Part shown: positions 8,663-18,232 of the stretch, in pieces | Layout of the letters: each line of letters starts with the position of its first letter | How positions within the stretch are numbered: position 1 is the stretch's first letter | DNA from: Phocaeicola dorei | Lineage (GTDB): Bacteria; Bacteroidota; Bacteroidia; Bacteroidales; Bacteroidaceae | NCBI RefSeq assembly: GCF_013009555.1 | Contig: NZ_CP046176.1 | Location: forward strand, 5,549,501-5,613,500 | Direction: 5' to 3' | DNA length: 64,000 nt | Made by a program: the position numbers and the translations under genes | The notes under the pieces: model-generated | The model's input: the letters and a program-made list of their open reading frames with translations, nothing else | Told to the model about the DNA's origin: nothing | The model's database searches: none

Positions 8663-10165
8663 CTATTTATATTCTGCCCAGTCTATCAAGCGCATATCCC
8701 CTTTCTTGGCCAGTGTATCATGCATAGCCAGTGCGGCAGAAATACAATGAGGAGTCTGTCCTTTGGAAGACATTTTTACATAGTCCCAAAGAATGTTCTT
8801 ATAGTCTGGATGTGCACAGTTTTCGATGATGGCTTGGGCGCGTTCTACCGGGCTCTTTCCTCGTAAATCGGCAACACCTTGTTCGGTAATGATAATATTG
8901 ACATCGTGTTCGCTGTGATCTTCATGAGAAACCATAGGAACGATGGCACTGATTTTTCCTTCTTTTGCCACAGACGGACAAGTAAAGATGGAAATATAGG
9001 CATTGCGGGTAAAGTCACCAGAACCACCGATGCCGTTCATCATCTTAGTGCCGCTGATGTGAGTAGAGTTTACATTGCCATAAATGTCTGCTTCGATAGC
9101 AGTATTGATAGAGATAACACCGAGGCGGCGTATAACTTCCGGGTTATTTGAGATTTCGGATGGACGCATTACCAGTTTGTCACGGAAGAAGTCGATGTCA
9201 TCATAAATTCCTTGCAGACATTCGTTTGTGACAGTCAATGAACAAGTACTTCCAAATTTCACACGTCCTTGACGAATCAGATCCACTACTGCATCTTGCA
9301 GTACTTCGGTATACATTTCAAAAGCAGGGATTGTCTTGTCTCGTCCCAAAGCGCCCAATACGGCATTGGCGATGTTTCCTACCCCACTCTGCAATGGCAG
9401 GAAGCTTGCAGGAATAATGCCTCGTTTCATATCAGCAGCCAGGAAGTCGGCAACGTTTTGTCCGATTTGGTCGGTGATAGGATCCGGTGCGGTGAATGAA
9501 CGGGCCTGGTCAGGTGTGTTCACTTCCACTACTCCGATGATTTTCTTCGGATCTACCTGTACGTAAGGTAAACCGATGCGGTCACTGGGCTTGAAGATGG
9601 GAATTTCACGGCGGTAAGGCGGATCAAGCGGTTCATAAACATCATGCAGCCCCATACCGTTTTTACTGTGGGCGGCGTTCAGCTCGATAATTACTTTATC
9701 TGCCAGACGTGCGATGGTTGGAGCGATACCTCCGGCAGCTGTCAGGTATACTTTGCCGTCGGGTGTGATTTCGCATGCTTCCAGAATGGCAACATCTACT
9801 TTGCCCATGAAGCCATAACGTACTTCCTGTGCCATTTGTGACAAGTGGATGTCATTATATGCTATTTCACCGTTATTCACGGCTTTACGAAAATCGGGGT
9901 TGGTTGTGTAGGGAGCACGGTAACGGATTGCTTTTACTCTGGACAAGATCCCGTCTGTAGCATCCCCTGTAGAGGCGCCGGTAAAAATACTAATTTGGAA
10001 AGGATTACCTTTGGCATGTTCTTCTTCTGCTATTTTGGCGACTTCGGGGGTTACGGCTTTGGGTGTTCCTGCTGGAGTAAAGCCACTAAGTCCAATATTG
10101 TAGCCATGCTTGATGTAGCTGGCTGCTTCGGCTGCGGAAATAATATTAAATCCCATGATATTCAA
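8663..10165 (-). CDS. Acetyl-CoA hydrolase/transferase family protein (succinate CoA-transferase type)
   Basis: The 500-residue product matches the class I CoA-transferase family of bacterial succinyl-CoA:acetate CoA-transferases. Recognisable blocks are SGFTPAGTPKAVT near the N-terminus, YTEVLQDAVVDL with the likely catalytic Glu at about 287, and NTAIEADIYGNVNSTH with GIGGSGDFTRNA in the CoA-binding C-terminal half. In Bacteroides fermentation such enzymes exchange CoA between succinate, propionate and acetate, so a role in propionate/acetate formation is likely. Start could be ATG 10165 or the in-frame ATG at 10156 (MGFNII). It begins 29 bp after the upstream small membrane gene and may be cotranscribed with it; a strong terminator follows. 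Confidence 0.9.
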   Translation of the reverse strand: MNIMGFNIISAAEAASYIKHGYNIGLSGFTPAGTPKAVTPEVAKIAEEEHAKGNPFQISIFTGASTGDATDGILSRVKAIRYRAPYTTNPDFRKAVNNGEIAYNDIHLSQMAQEVRYGFMGKVDVAILEACEITPDGKVYLTAAGGIAPTIARLADKVIIELNAAHSKNGMGLHDVYEPLDPPYRREIPIFKPSDRIGLPYVQVDPKKIIGVVEVNTPDQARSFTAPDPITDQIGQNVADFLAADMKRGIIPASFLPLQSGVGNIANAVLGALGRDKTIPAFEMYTEVLQDAVVDLIRQGRVKFGSTCSLTVTNECLQGIYDDIDFFRDKLVMRPSEISNNPEVIRRLGVISINTAIEADIYGNVNSTHISGTKMMNGIGGSGDFTRNAYISIFTCPSVAKEGKISAIVPMVSHEDHSEHDVNIIITEQGVADLRGKSPVERAQAIIENCAHPDYKNILWDYVKMSSKGQTPHCISAALAMHDTLAKKGDMRLIDWAEYK

Positions 10166-10194
10166 TGTGTTATTCTTTATTAGTATAGTTGTTA

Positions 10195-10545
10195 TTAATA
10201 TTTTCGATTAAAAATTTCTGAATAAATGAAAGCACGCCGCGCCTCTTCTTTAGTACTCAGTTTTATAGGAGTCCGGTTTTCCCTCTTATTTTCTGCCAGA
10301 GGTGAAGCGACCGCTTTTCTGATTATTGACTGGTTCTGCATACGGGAGGGCTGAGGTTTGCGAACCGTCGGAGCTGGAGAAACAGACACCTTTTCTTCCA
10401 TGCTTTCCTGCTCTATTTCAGGAAACATATCTGCAAGCACTTCCTTGGGGGAAGGTGTTTTCTTCTCTTTGCCGGCTTTTGAGATTTGTTGTACGATAGC
10501 CACAACAATGATTACTATAAATATGAGAACCTGAATGATATCCAT
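10195..10545 (-). CDS. Small membrane-anchored hypothetical protein
   Basis: The 116-residue product starts at ATG 10545, preceded by AGGAAAG; a longer upstream reading is possible but lacks a ribosome site. It has one N-terminal transmembrane helix (VLIFIVIIVVAIVQQ) followed by a Lys/Pro/Ser-rich, probably disordered tail with a basic C-terminus (RRAFIYSEIFNRKY). The family is not recognised. It sits just upstream of the CoA-transferase in the same direction and has its own promoter box at 10572-10579. Confidence 0.7.
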   Translation of the reverse strand: MDIIQVLIFIVIIVVAIVQQISKAGKEKKTPSPKEVLADMFPEIEQESMEEKVSVSPAPTVRKPQPSRMQNQSIIRKAVASPLAENKRENRTPIKLSTKEEARRAFIYSEIFNRKY

Positions 10546-10571
10546 ACTTTCCTTATTATATAATGAATGCT

Positions 10572-10579
10572 CAAAGTTA
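10572..10579 (-). promoter_or_regulatory. -7 promoter box for the small membrane protein gene
   Basis: The minus strand reads TAACTTTG, an exact TAnnTTTG match, 27 nt before the start codon at 10545. Confidence 0.5.
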
Positions 10580-10615
10580 GAAAAATATTTCATAACCAAC
10601 TCTATAAAAGGACAT

Positions 10616-10710
10616 AAAAAAAGGAAGAGAACTTCACAGTTGTCTTCCCCTATTTTTTTAACCTAAACCTTAACTATGAAAAAATCTAATGTTTTTCGGA
10701 AGCAAATATG
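10616..10710 (-). ncRNA. Candidate small RNA or short leader ending in a terminator
   Basis: On the minus strand a hairpin (GGAAGA paired to TCTTCC with an internal AAC/GTT pair, 10623-10648) is followed at once by seven T residues, a clean intrinsic terminator located 70 bp before the next gene's own promoter. Upstream, a CATATTTG sequence near 10707-10714 is one mismatch from the TAnnTTTG box. A transcript of roughly 90-100 nt with no convincing reading frame would fit. It could also be part of an attenuated leader. Evidence is only the terminator and a weak promoter. Confidence 0.35.
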
Positions 10711-10847
10711 CGAATTATAATAATACGTTGGTAACGTTAACGGTCTTTTTTGTTCACTGGTTATAATTATTTAACAGTTAAATGCATAAATCTCTTATAA
10801 TATCCAATTTTCGGCTCTTTTATTCGTTTAATTTGTCGGTAACTCCG

Positions 10848-10855
10848 TATCTTTG
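10848..10855 (+). promoter_or_regulatory. -7 promoter box for miaB
   Basis: TATCTTTG, followed by C, lies 28 nt upstream of the miaB start codon and fits TAnnTTTG. The rest of the 10546-10882 gap holds the divergent promoter of the small membrane gene, the candidate small RNA and AT-rich sequence. Confidence 0.55.
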
Positions 10856-10882
10856 CCTACGAAACCATAAAACAGAGAAAAT

Positions 10883-12253
10883 ATGAAAGAAACAACAGGA
10901 GCAGACTTTAAATCTGCAACTGATTCCGAGAACAAAAAATTGTTTATTGAAACCTACGGATGCCAGATGAATGTTGCTGATAGTGAAGTGATTGCTTCTA
11001 TTATGCAAATGGCAGGCTACCATGTATGCGAAACATTGGATGAAGCGGACGCTGTATTTATGAATACCTGTTCTATTCGCGACAATGCAGAACAAAAGAT
11101 TCTGAACCGTCTGGAGTTTTTCCATTCTATGAAGAAAAACAAACGTCGGAATCTGATTGTCGGTGTGTTGGGCTGCATGGCAGAACGTGTAAAAGATGAT
11201 TTGATCGAGAACCATCATGTAGATCTTGTCGTAGGACCGGATGCCTATCTCACTTTGCCCGATTTGGTCGCTTCGGTTGAAGCGGGGGAGAAAGCCATTA
11301 ATGTGGAGCTTTCTACTACAGAAACCTATCGTGAGGTAATTCCGTCCCGTATTTGCGGCAATCATATCTCCGGGTTTGTATCCATTATGCGTGGTTGCAA
11401 TAATTTCTGTCATTATTGTATTGTGCCGTATACCCGTGGGCGTGAGCGCAGCCGTGATGTGGAAAGTATTCTGAATGAGGTGCGTGACTTGGCAGCCAAA
11501 GGTTATAAAGAAGTAACGTTGCTAGGACAGAATGTAAATTCTTATCGTTTTGAGAAAGAGGGTGAAATAATTACTTTCCCGATGCTGCTCCGCACAGTGG
11601 CCGAAGCGGTTCCGGACATGCGTGTTCGTTTTACCACTTCACATCCCAAGGATATGAGTGATGAAACCTTGCAAGTCATTGTGGAAACGCCTAATGTATG
11701 CAAGCATATTCATTTACCGGTACAGAGCGGCAGTTCGCGTATATTGAAGCTGATGAACCGCAAATATACCCGTGAGTGGTATTTGGAAAGGGTAGCGGCT
11801 ATTCGCCGTATCATTCCCGATTGTGGTCTGAGTACTGATATTTTCTCCGGCTATCATTCGGAAACGGAAGAAGACCATCAGGAATCTCTATCCTTGATGC
11901 GTGAATGTGCGTATGATTCCGCCTTTATGTTTAAATATTCCGAACGTCCCGGAACATATGCTTCCAAACATCTGCCGGATGACGTACCCGAAGAGGTTAA
12001 GATACGTCGGCTGAATGAAATCATTGAATTGCAGAACCGTCTTTCTGCTGAAAGTAATGCCCGTGATGTGGGTAAGACCTTCGAAGTGATGGTAGAAGGT
12101 GTTTCCAAGCGTTCCAGAGAACAGCTTTTTGGCCGTACACAGCAAAACAAGGTGGTAGTCTTTGATCGTGGGAATCATCGTATCGGTGATTTTGTCCATG
12201 TACGCATTACTGAAGCCAGTTCGGCTACATTGAAAGGAGAAGAGGTGTTCTGA
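10883..12253 (+). CDS. miaB: tRNA-2-methylthio-N6-dimethylallyladenosine synthase MiaB
   Basis: The 456-residue radical-SAM methylthiotransferase adds the 2-methylthio group to i6A37 of tRNAs. The N-terminal domain carries the auxiliary-cluster cysteines in ETYGCQMNVADSE, MNTCSIRDNAEQK and GVLGCMAERVKDD. The radical SAM CxxxCxxC motif is in GCNNFCHYCIVPYTRGRE, and a TRAM-like domain ends the protein (VEGVSKRSREQLFGRT). The length is normal for MiaB, and the RGRERSR block following the cluster is the MiaB rather than the MtaB or RimO pattern. It overlaps the next gene by one base (TGATG at 12251-12255), so the two are probably translationally coupled. Confidence 0.95.
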   Translation: MKETTGADFKSATDSENKKLFIETYGCQMNVADSEVIASIMQMAGYHVCETLDEADAVFMNTCSIRDNAEQKILNRLEFFHSMKKNKRRNLIVGVLGCMAERVKDDLIENHHVDLVVGPDAYLTLPDLVASVEAGEKAINVELSTTETYREVIPSRICGNHISGFVSIMRGCNNFCHYCIVPYTRGRERSRDVESILNEVRDLAAKGYKEVTLLGQNVNSYRFEKEGEIITFPMLLRTVAEAVPDMRVRFTTSHPKDMSDETLQVIVETPNVCKHIHLPVQSGSSRILKLMNRKYTREWYLERVAAIRRIIPDCGLSTDIFSGYHSETEEDHQESLSLMRECAYDSAFMFKYSERPGTYASKHLPDDVPEEVKIRRLNEIIELQNRLSAESNARDVGKTFEVMVEGVSKRSREQLFGRTQQNKVVVFDRGNHRIGDFVHVRITEASSATLKGEEVF

Positions 12254-12654
12254 TGGGGAAAAAAGAAGAATATAAGGAAAAGAACTTGCAATATTTGCAA
12301 GTCCTTTCTACACAGGAAGGTATTTGTTCTTTACCTTGTAATATGTTTTATAAAGTATTGCAGACAGGTACGGGTACAGTTTCACCTACGATCCGCAGTA
12401 TTGTCACCGTTCATTATCGGGGTAGTCTGATAAACGGGAAAGAGTTTGATAACTCCTATGACCGTAACTGTCCCGAAGCTTTCCGGCTGTGTGATGTCAT
12501 AGAGGGATGGCAGCTGGCGCTTCAACGTATGCATGTAGGAGATAAATGGGTGGTTTATATTCCTTATACTATGGGGTATGGTAGCCGTACAAGCGGGCCG
12601 ATTCCTGCTTTCTCTACATTAATATTTGAAGTGGAACTGCTGGGCATTGCATAA
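12253..12654 (+). CDS. FKBP-type peptidyl-prolyl cis-trans isomerase
   Basis: The 133-residue product is a single FKBP domain. Diagnostic parts are VTVHYRGSLINGKEFDNSY, the E-G-W-Q-L-A-L block (VIEGWQLALQRMHVGDKWV), YGSRTSGPIPAFSTLIFEVEL at the C-terminus, and the PAFSTLIF strand. No signal peptide is visible, so it appears cytoplasmic. The start codon overlaps the miaB stop by one base, which supports coupled expression. It likely serves as a folding catalyst; no specific client can be inferred. Confidence 0.9.
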   Translation: MGKKEEYKEKNLQYLQVLSTQEGICSLPCNMFYKVLQTGTGTVSPTIRSIVTVHYRGSLINGKEFDNSYDRNCPEAFRLCDVIEGWQLALQRMHVGDKWVVYIPYTMGYGSRTSGPIPAFSTLIFEVELLGIA

Positions 12655-12663
12655 TGTCTCCGG

Positions 12664-12900
12664 TTATCGGTTATGCAGCCTGTCATTCATCCGGTCTTCG
12701 TAACCGTCACGATATTTCTTTTCGGGCATAACAATCCATAAGATTATATAGACAATAATGCCCGAAAAGGCTGTGAAAACCGTGGCAAATGAATAGATAA
12801 TGCGCACTATCGTAACATCCCAGCCAAAATAATCAGCCAGTCCCGCACATACTCCGGCTAGCATTCTGTTGTTGGAACGGGTCAGTTTTTTATTTTCCAT
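12664..12900 (-). CDS. PspC-domain membrane protein
   Basis: The 78-residue product carries the PspC domain: NNRMLAGVCAGLADYFGWD followed by a hydrophobic helix and IIVYIILWIVMPEKKY. The start at 12900 (MENKKLTR) is chosen over an upstream ATG at 12927 because the domain begins directly after it and AAAAGAGA precedes it. PspC proteins are small inner-membrane proteins linked to envelope stress in proteobacteria; the Bacteroidetes role is unknown. It converges on the FKBP gene with a 9-bp gap. Confidence 0.88.
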   Translation of the reverse strand: MENKKLTRSNNRMLAGVCAGLADYFGWDVTIVRIIYSFATVFTAFSGIIVYIILWIVMPEKKYRDGYEDRMNDRLHNR

Positions 12901-13037
12901 TTCTGTCTCTTTTGAAGTTATCTGCACAAATGTAGGAAAAGTAAAAACGAATTATTAACTTATACTCTTAAAAGTACTTAAAGGATAGTTCTTCTCATTC
13001 AATTTATTTGTTATTTTGCAGCAAATTAGGGCAAAAA

Positions 13038-13934
13038 GTGGATATACTCAAAATAAATACTTGTCCGTTGTGCGGCGGAAAACATTTGGGACATGCAATC
13101 ACTTGTACGGATCACTATGCTTCGGGTGAACAATTCAATTTGGTTCGCTGCGATGATTGTGGCTTTATTTTTACACAAGGTGCACCCGTGGAAGCCGAGA
13201 TAGGGCGATATTATGAGACTCCCGATTATATTTCACACACTGATATCCGCAAGGGGCTGATGAACCGTGTATACCATGAGGTACGCAAGTATATGCTGTC
13301 ACGCAAAGCCAAGCTGATAAAACGGACATCCGGTTTGAGTAAAGGTACTTTGTTAGACATTGGTACCGGTACCGGATATTTCAGTAATACAATGAAGGAG
13401 CGCGGATGGCGGGTGAAAGCTATAGAGAAAAGTCCGCAGGCGCGTGCGTTTGCCAAAGAGCATTTTGAACTGGATGTAGATACGGAGGATGCTTTGGCGG
13501 GATATGCCGATCATTCTTTTGATGCCATTACTCTATGGCATGTGATGGAGCATCTGGAACATCTGAATGAAACGTGGGAAAAATTATTCAAACTTTTGAA
13601 AGAGAGGGGAGTATTGATAGTGGCTGTGCCTAATCCCAGTTCGTATGATGCGGAAAAATATAAGGAATGGTGGGCAGCATACGATGTGCCCCGTCATTTA
13701 TGGCATTTTACACCTTCCGTCATGCAACAATTCGGCGTCAAGCATGGTTTTAAATTAGCGGAACAGCATCCGATGCCTTTTGATGCTTTTTATGTATCCA
13801 TGTTGACGGAAAGATATAAAGGCAGCCGTTTGTCCTTTTTGAAGGGAATGTGGACGGGCCTGTTGGCCTGGTTCAGTTCACTGGCGAAAAAAGAACGGAG
13901 TAGTTCAATGATTTATGTATTCAGAAAGAAGTGA
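13038..13934 (+). CDS. Class I SAM-dependent methyltransferase with N-terminal zinc-ribbon-like motif
   Basis: The product of about 298 residues starts at GTG 13038; a TTG at 13008 is possible but adds unrelated residues. Residues near the N-terminus carry two CxxC pairs (CPLCGG and CDDCGF) resembling a zinc ribbon. The methyltransferase core has motif I LLDIGTGTGYFS, the acidic post-I residue in VKAIEKSP, and the LWHVMEHLEHL motif typical of the UbiE/Methyltransf_23 group. The substrate is unknown. The stop overlaps the region just before ftsX, so it probably leads into the ftsX-uppP-truB-queA-folK run. Confidence 0.8.
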   Translation: MDILKINTCPLCGGKHLGHAITCTDHYASGEQFNLVRCDDCGFIFTQGAPVEAEIGRYYETPDYISHTDIRKGLMNRVYHEVRKYMLSRKAKLIKRTSGLSKGTLLDIGTGTGYFSNTMKERGWRVKAIEKSPQARAFAKEHFELDVDTEDALAGYADHSFDAITLWHVMEHLEHLNETWEKLFKLLKERGVLIVAVPNPSSYDAEKYKEWWAAYDVPRHLWHFTPSVMQQFGVKHGFKLAEQHPMPFDAFYVSMLTERYKGSRLSFLKGMWTGLLAWFSSLAKKERSSSMIYVFRKK

Positions 13935-13936
13935 TT

Positions 13937-14806
13937 ATGGGAAAAAAATCAGGGTCCTTTTTCGATATGCAGTTCATTACCTCCAGCATCAGTACAATGC
14001 TGGTGTTGCTCTTGTTGGGGATGGTGGTATTCTTTGTGCTGTCTGCCAATAACTTATCCAAGTATGTACGCGAGAACATCAGTTTCTCCGTACTCATCAG
14101 CGATGATATGAAAGAAGCGGACGCTTTGAAATTCCAGAAAAAATTGAATGAGGAACCTTTTGTGAAAGAAACTTCCTATATATCGAAGGAGCAGGCGTTG
14201 AAAGAGCAGAGCGAAGCGATGGGTACAGACCCGGCTGAATTCTTGGGATATAATCCTTTTACAGCTTCTATTGAAATAAAACTGAATGCCGATTATGCCA
14301 ATTCGGACAGCATTTCTTGGATAGAGCAGAAAATTATGCAGAACAAGAAAGTTATGGAAATCAACTATCCTCAGGATTTACTGGATGCAGTGAACAGCAA
14401 TATACGGAAAATCAGTTTTTTGCTATTGGGACTGGCTGCGCTGCTTACCCTTATTTCTTTTGCGCTGATTAATAACACCATCCGTCTGGCCATTTATTCC
14501 AAACGTTTTCTGATTCATACCATGAAACTGGTAGGGGCAAGCTGGGGATTTATCCGTCGTCCTTTTTTGGTGCGGAATATATGGATAGGGATACTGGCCG
14601 CTGCCATGGCAGATGCGGCATTGATAGGAATGGCCTATGCGTTAGTAAGATATGAACCCGAATTGATTGAGATTATTACCCCTATGACCATGCTTATGGT
14701 AATGGGTTCTGTTTTTGTGTTTGGTGTGGTTATTACCTTTATGTGTGCATATATATCAATCAATAAATACTTGCGCATGAAAGCTAGTGCGTTGTATTAC
14801 ATTTAA
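13937..14806 (+). CDS. ftsX: Cell division protein FtsX
   Basis: The roughly 289-residue membrane protein has an N-terminal transmembrane helix (ISTMLVLLLLGMVVFFVL), an extracytoplasmic domain of about 120 residues with SVLISDDMKE and the FLGYNPF segment, and three further helices in the C-terminal half. This is the FtsX plan: with FtsE it controls peptidoglycan hydrolases at the division septum. FtsE is not in this neighbourhood. ATG 13937 is chosen because AGAAAGAAG precedes it; a GTG at 13931 overlaps the methyltransferase stop. It begins a compact run of envelope and RNA-modification genes. Confidence 0.92.
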   Translation: MGKKSGSFFDMQFITSSISTMLVLLLLGMVVFFVLSANNLSKYVRENISFSVLISDDMKEADALKFQKKLNEEPFVKETSYISKEQALKEQSEAMGTDPAEFLGYNPFTASIEIKLNADYANSDSISWIEQKIMQNKKVMEINYPQDLLDAVNSNIRKISFLLLGLAALLTLISFALINNTIRLAIYSKRFLIHTMKLVGASWGFIRRPFLVRNIWIGILAAAMADAALIGMAYALVRYEPELIEIITPMTMLMVMGSVFVFGVVITFMCAYISINKYLRMKASALYYI

Positions 14807-14818
14807 TAATAAAAGGAT

Positions 14819-15064
14819 ATGGATAGACAAAAATTCGCCTTTGATAAAACTAATTTTATATTGCTTGCCATAGGTATGGCAGTGATTATTGTCGGTTTTC
14901 TGCTGATGACAGGACCTAGTTCGACAGAAGGATATTTTGAGCCGGATATTTTTAGTGTACGTCGCATCAAAGTGGCGCCCGCAGTATGTTTCTTTGGCTT
15001 TATATTTATGATTTATGGCATTGTCCGCAAGCCAAAGGACAAGACAGAAGTGGTTAACTCTTGA
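14819..15064 (+). CDS. DUF3098 family small membrane protein
   Basis: The 81-residue product has two transmembrane helices (FILLAIGMAVIIVGFLLM and APAVCFFGFIFMIYGIV) separated by a short loop (FEPDIFSVRRIKVAP), which is the DUF3098 pattern. In Bacteroidetes this gene sits between ftsX and uppP, as it does here (12 bp after ftsX, 37 bp before uppP). Its function is unknown; the position suggests a link with division or cell-wall lipid recycling. Confidence 0.85.
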   Translation: MDRQKFAFDKTNFILLAIGMAVIIVGFLLMTGPSSTEGYFEPDIFSVRRIKVAPAVCFFGFIFMIYGIVRKPKDKTEVVNS

Positions 15065-15101
15065 TTTTTTTAATTTTTAATTCTCAATTTTTATTTAAAG
15101 A

Positions 15102-15902
15102 ATGGAATGGTTTGAGGCATTGATCCTTGGTTTACTCCAAGGATTGACAGAGTATTTGCCGGTCAGCAGTAGTGGTCATCTGGCTATCGGTTCGGCATTG
15201 TTTGGCATACAAGGGGAAGATAATCTGACTTTTACCATAGCAGTGCATGTGGCTACGGTACTCAGTACTTTGGTTATATTATGGAAAGAAATAGGCTGGA
15301 TATTCCGTGGTTTGTTCAAGTTTGAGATGAATGCGGAGACAAAATATGTGATCAATATCCTGGTATCCATGATTCCTATCGGCATTGTGGGTGTGTTTTT
15401 TAAAGATTATGTGGAAGAAATTTTCGGTTCCGGCTTGCTCATTGTAGGTTGTATGCTGTTATTGACAGCTTTGCTTCTTACTTTCTCTTATTATGCAAAA
15501 CCTCGTTTGAAAGAGAACATCAGCATGAAGGATGCGTTTATTATAGGTCTGGCACAGGCTTGTGCCGTGATGCCGGGATTATCCCGTTCGGGTACTACCA
15601 TTGCTACCGGTTTGTTGTTGGGAGACAACAAGGCGAAACTGGCTCAGTTCTCTTTCCTGATGGTGATTCCTCCTATATTGGGTGAGGCGTTGCTGGATGG
15701 TATGAAGATTGTAAAAGGAGCTGCAGCCGGCACATCAGATATATCTGTATTGTCATTGATTGTAGGTTTTCTGGCAGCTTTCATATCGGGCTGTGTAGCT
15801 TGTAAGTGGATGATTAATATTGTGAAGAAAGGTAAGTTGATTTATTTTGCTATCTATTGTGCCATAGCCGGTGCCGTTACGATAGCGTGCACATTGATGT
15901 AA
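15102..15902 (+). CDS. uppP: Undecaprenyl-diphosphatase UppP (BacA)
   Basis: The 266-residue polytopic membrane protein converts undecaprenyl diphosphate to the monophosphate, recycling the lipid carrier for peptidoglycan and surface polysaccharides. The two active-site blocks are present: [14 protein letters not shown] near the N-terminus and [14 protein letters not shown] in the middle. About eight hydrophobic segments and normal length support the call. It overlaps nothing and ends 4 bp before truB. Overexpression of this family gives bacitracin resistance in other bacteria. Confidence 0.96.
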   Translation: MEWFEALILGLLQGLTEYLPVSSSGHLAIGSALFGIQGEDNLTFTIAVHVATVLSTLVILWKEIGWIFRGLFKFEMNAETKYVINILVSMIPIGIVGVFFKDYVEEIFGSGLLIVGCMLLLTALLLTFSYYAKPRLKENISMKDAFIIGLAQACAVMPGLSRSGTTIATGLLLGDNKAKLAQFSFLMVIPPILGEALLDGMKIVKGAAAGTSDISVLSLIVGFLAAFISGCVACKWMINIVKKGKLIYFAIYCAIAGAVTIACTLM

Positions 15903-15906
15903 TTGG

Positions 15907-16614
15907 ATGAATTTTAAAGAAGGAGAAGTATTATACTTTGATAAACCGCTGAAATGGACCTCATTTGCAGTGGTAAACAAGATAAGATACCATATTTGCC
16001 GCAAACTGGGCGTGAAGAAAATAAAAGTGGGACATGCCGGGACATTAGACCCGCTGGCTACCGGGGTGATGATTATTTGTACAGGCAAGGCAACGAAACG
16101 CATCGAAGAGTTCCAGTATCATACCAAAGAATACATTGCCACCTTGCAGTTAGGGGCTACCACACCTTCATTCGACCTGGAGAAGGAGATAGATGCTACC
16201 TATCCTACGGAACATATCACCCGCGAGTTGGTAGAGGAAGCCTTGCAGCGTTTTATCGGCAGGATAGAACAGATTCCGCCTGTTTTCTCGGCTTGTAAGG
16301 TAGATGGTAAACGCGCTTACGATTTGGCTCGAAAAGGTGAGGATGTGGAGTTGAAAGCCAAGACGTTGATTATAGACGAGATAGAGTTGCTGGAATGTAA
16401 TCTGCCTGAGATTAAAATCAGGGTAGTGTGCAGCAAGGGCACTTATATCCGTGCATTGGCCCGTGATATTGGCGAAGCTTTGAATAGCGGTGCTCATTTG
16501 ACAGGGCTGATACGTACCCGGGTGGGGGATGTGAGACTGGAAGACTGTTTGTCGGTGGAAAGTTTTCCGGAATGGCTTGACCAACAAGAGATTGAAGAAG
16601 TTATAAACGAATAA
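15907..16614 (+). CDS. truB: tRNA pseudouridine(55) synthase TruB
   Basis: The 235-residue enzyme makes pseudouridine 55 in the T-loop of tRNAs. The catalytic aspartate lies in [15 protein letters not shown]. Other family blocks are the start [33 protein letters not shown], and [16 protein letters not shown]. It lacks a long C-terminal PUA domain, consistent with its short length and common in Bacteroidetes. It is spaced 4 bp after uppP and 11 bp before queA. Confidence 0.95.
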   Translation: MNFKEGEVLYFDKPLKWTSFAVVNKIRYHICRKLGVKKIKVGHAGTLDPLATGVMIICTGKATKRIEEFQYHTKEYIATLQLGATTPSFDLEKEIDATYPTEHITRELVEEALQRFIGRIEQIPPVFSACKVDGKRAYDLARKGEDVELKAKTLIIDEIELLECNLPEIKIRVVCSKGTYIRALARDIGEALNSGAHLTGLIRTRVGDVRLEDCLSVESFPEWLDQQEIEEVINE

Positions 16615-16625
16615 GGAGAGATAAG

Positions 16626-17681
16626 ATGAAACTGTCGCAATTTAAATTTAAACTGCCGGAGGATAAAATAGCTTTGCATCCGGCTAAGTATAGAGATGAG
16701 TCGCGCCTGATGGTTGTTCACAAATCAACAGGTAAGATTGAACACAAGGTATTCAAGGATATCCTGGACTATTTTGATGATAAAGATGTGTTTATCTTTA
16801 ATGATACGAAAGTTTTCCCTGCGCGTTTGTATGGAAATAAGGAAAAGACCGGTGCCCGTATCGAGGTATTTTTGTTGCGCGAGCTGAATGAGGAACTTCG
16901 CTTGTGGGATGTGCTGGTAGATCCTGCCCGTAAGATCCGTATCGGTAACAAGCTTTATTTTGGTGACGATGATTCCATGGTGGCCGAAGTGATTGACAAC
17001 ACCACTTCCCGCGGACGTACCCTGCGTTTCCTGTATGACGGCTCTCACGACGAGTTCAAGAAAGCATTGTATGCGTTGGGAGAGGCTCCGCTGCCCAGTT
17101 TCATCCGTCGTCCGGTAGAAGAGGAAGATACCGAACGTTTCCAGACTATCTTTGCCAAGAACGAAGGGGCTGTGACAGCTCCCACTGCCGGACTTCATTT
17201 CAGCCGCGAGTTGATGAAGCGTATGGAAATCAAAGGTATAGACTTTGCTTTTGTGACGATGCATGCCGGACTGGGTAATTTCCGCGAGATTGATGTGGAG
17301 GACCTTACCAAGCATAAGATGGATTCGGAGCAGATGTATGTCAATGCGGATGCGTGCCGTATTGTGAATAATGCCAAGGATGAAGGAAAGAATATTTGTG
17401 CGGTAGGAACGACAGTGATGCGCACGATAGAGACTGCGGTAGGTACGGATGGTCATCTGAAAGAATTTGACGGATGGACCAATAAGTTCATTTTCCCTCC
17501 TTATGATTTCTCGGTAGCCAACAGCATGGTTACTAACTTTCACCTGCCTCTCTCCACTTTGCTGATGCTGGTAGCTGCCTACGGTGGTTATGATCTGGTG
17601 ATGGAGGCTTATCACACAGCATTGAAGGAAGATTACCGTTTCGGTACTTATGGCGATGCTATGTTGATTTTGGATAAGTAA
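16626..17681 (+). CDS. queA: S-adenosylmethionine:tRNA ribosyltransferase-isomerase QueA
   Basis: The 351-residue enzyme transfers the ribosyl part of SAM to preQ1-tRNA to form epoxyqueuosine. Diagnostic blocks are the N-terminal [13 protein letters not shown] and [48 protein letters not shown] and the C-terminal [26 protein letters not shown] precedes the ATG. It continues the truB-queA-folK run. Confidence 0.96.
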   Translation: MKLSQFKFKLPEDKIALHPAKYRDESRLMVVHKSTGKIEHKVFKDILDYFDDKDVFIFNDTKVFPARLYGNKEKTGARIEVFLLRELNEELRLWDVLVDPARKIRIGNKLYFGDDDSMVAEVIDNTTSRGRTLRFLYDGSHDEFKKALYALGEAPLPSFIRRPVEEEDTERFQTIFAKNEGAVTAPTAGLHFSRELMKRMEIKGIDFAFVTMHAGLGNFREIDVEDLTKHKMDSEQMYVNADACRIVNNAKDEGKNICAVGTTVMRTIETAVGTDGHLKEFDGWTNKFIFPPYDFSVANSMVTNFHLPLSTLLMLVAAYGGYDLVMEAYHTALKEDYRFGTYGDAMLILDK

Positions 17682-17699
17682 TACCGGTTGGAGCAGCGT

Positions 17700-18146
17700 A
17701 TGAGGGTTTATTTGGGACTTGGAACCAATCTGGGTGATAAAGAATCAAATCTGCATGTTGCTGTCCGGAAGATAAATGAGCGGATAGGGGAGGTTACTGC
17801 CCTTTCCGCTTTTTATGTTACTGCCCCTTGGGGGTTTTCTTCTGAAAATTCTTTTCTGAATGCCGCCTGTTGCGTGGAGAGTGTGCTTCCTCCCTTGGAT
17901 ATATTGCGGGAAACACAGGAGATAGAGCGTGAATTAGGCCGGATGAAGAAGTCGGCGGGAGGTAATTATAGTGACCGCCTGATTGATATAGATATTTTGT
18001 TGTACGGTGATTTAATACTGCATACGCCGGAATTGGAAATCCCTCATCCCTTGATGACTGAACGGAGGTTTGTCATGGACCCGCTGGCGGAGATTGCATC
18101 GGATGTGGTGCATCCGGTATTGGGAAAAAGGCTGGGGGAGCTTTAA
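17700..18146 (+). CDS. folK: 2-amino-4-hydroxy-6-hydroxymethyldihydropteridine pyrophosphokinase FolK
   Basis: The 148-residue enzyme (starting MRVYLGLGTNLGD at ATG 17700; a TTG 12 bp earlier is less likely) activates hydroxymethyl-dihydropterin in folate synthesis. The family blocks are GLGTNLGDKESNL, TAPWGFSSENSFLNAACC, and the catalytic signature DRLIDIDILLYGD followed by IPHPLMTERRFVMDPLAEI. It is the last gene of the conserved run; the accessory island begins directly after it. Confidence 0.95.
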   Translation: MRVYLGLGTNLGDKESNLHVAVRKINERIGEVTALSAFYVTAPWGFSSENSFLNAACCVESVLPPLDILRETQEIERELGRMKKSAGGNYSDRLIDIDILLYGDLILHTPELEIPHPLMTERRFVMDPLAEIASDVVHPVLGKRLGEL

Positions 18147-18232
18147 ACCTGTAAGAGTATATTAATTAAAAGAGGACGGAAAATTCTTCAAATCCGTCAT
18201 TGTGGTGTAGATAGCTGATTGATAGTGTATTG

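Noticed and set aside
18175..18200. GACGGA/TCCGTC hairpin after folK as a terminator
   Set aside because: The stem is only 6 bp with a 12-nt loop and no T-run, too weak to list.
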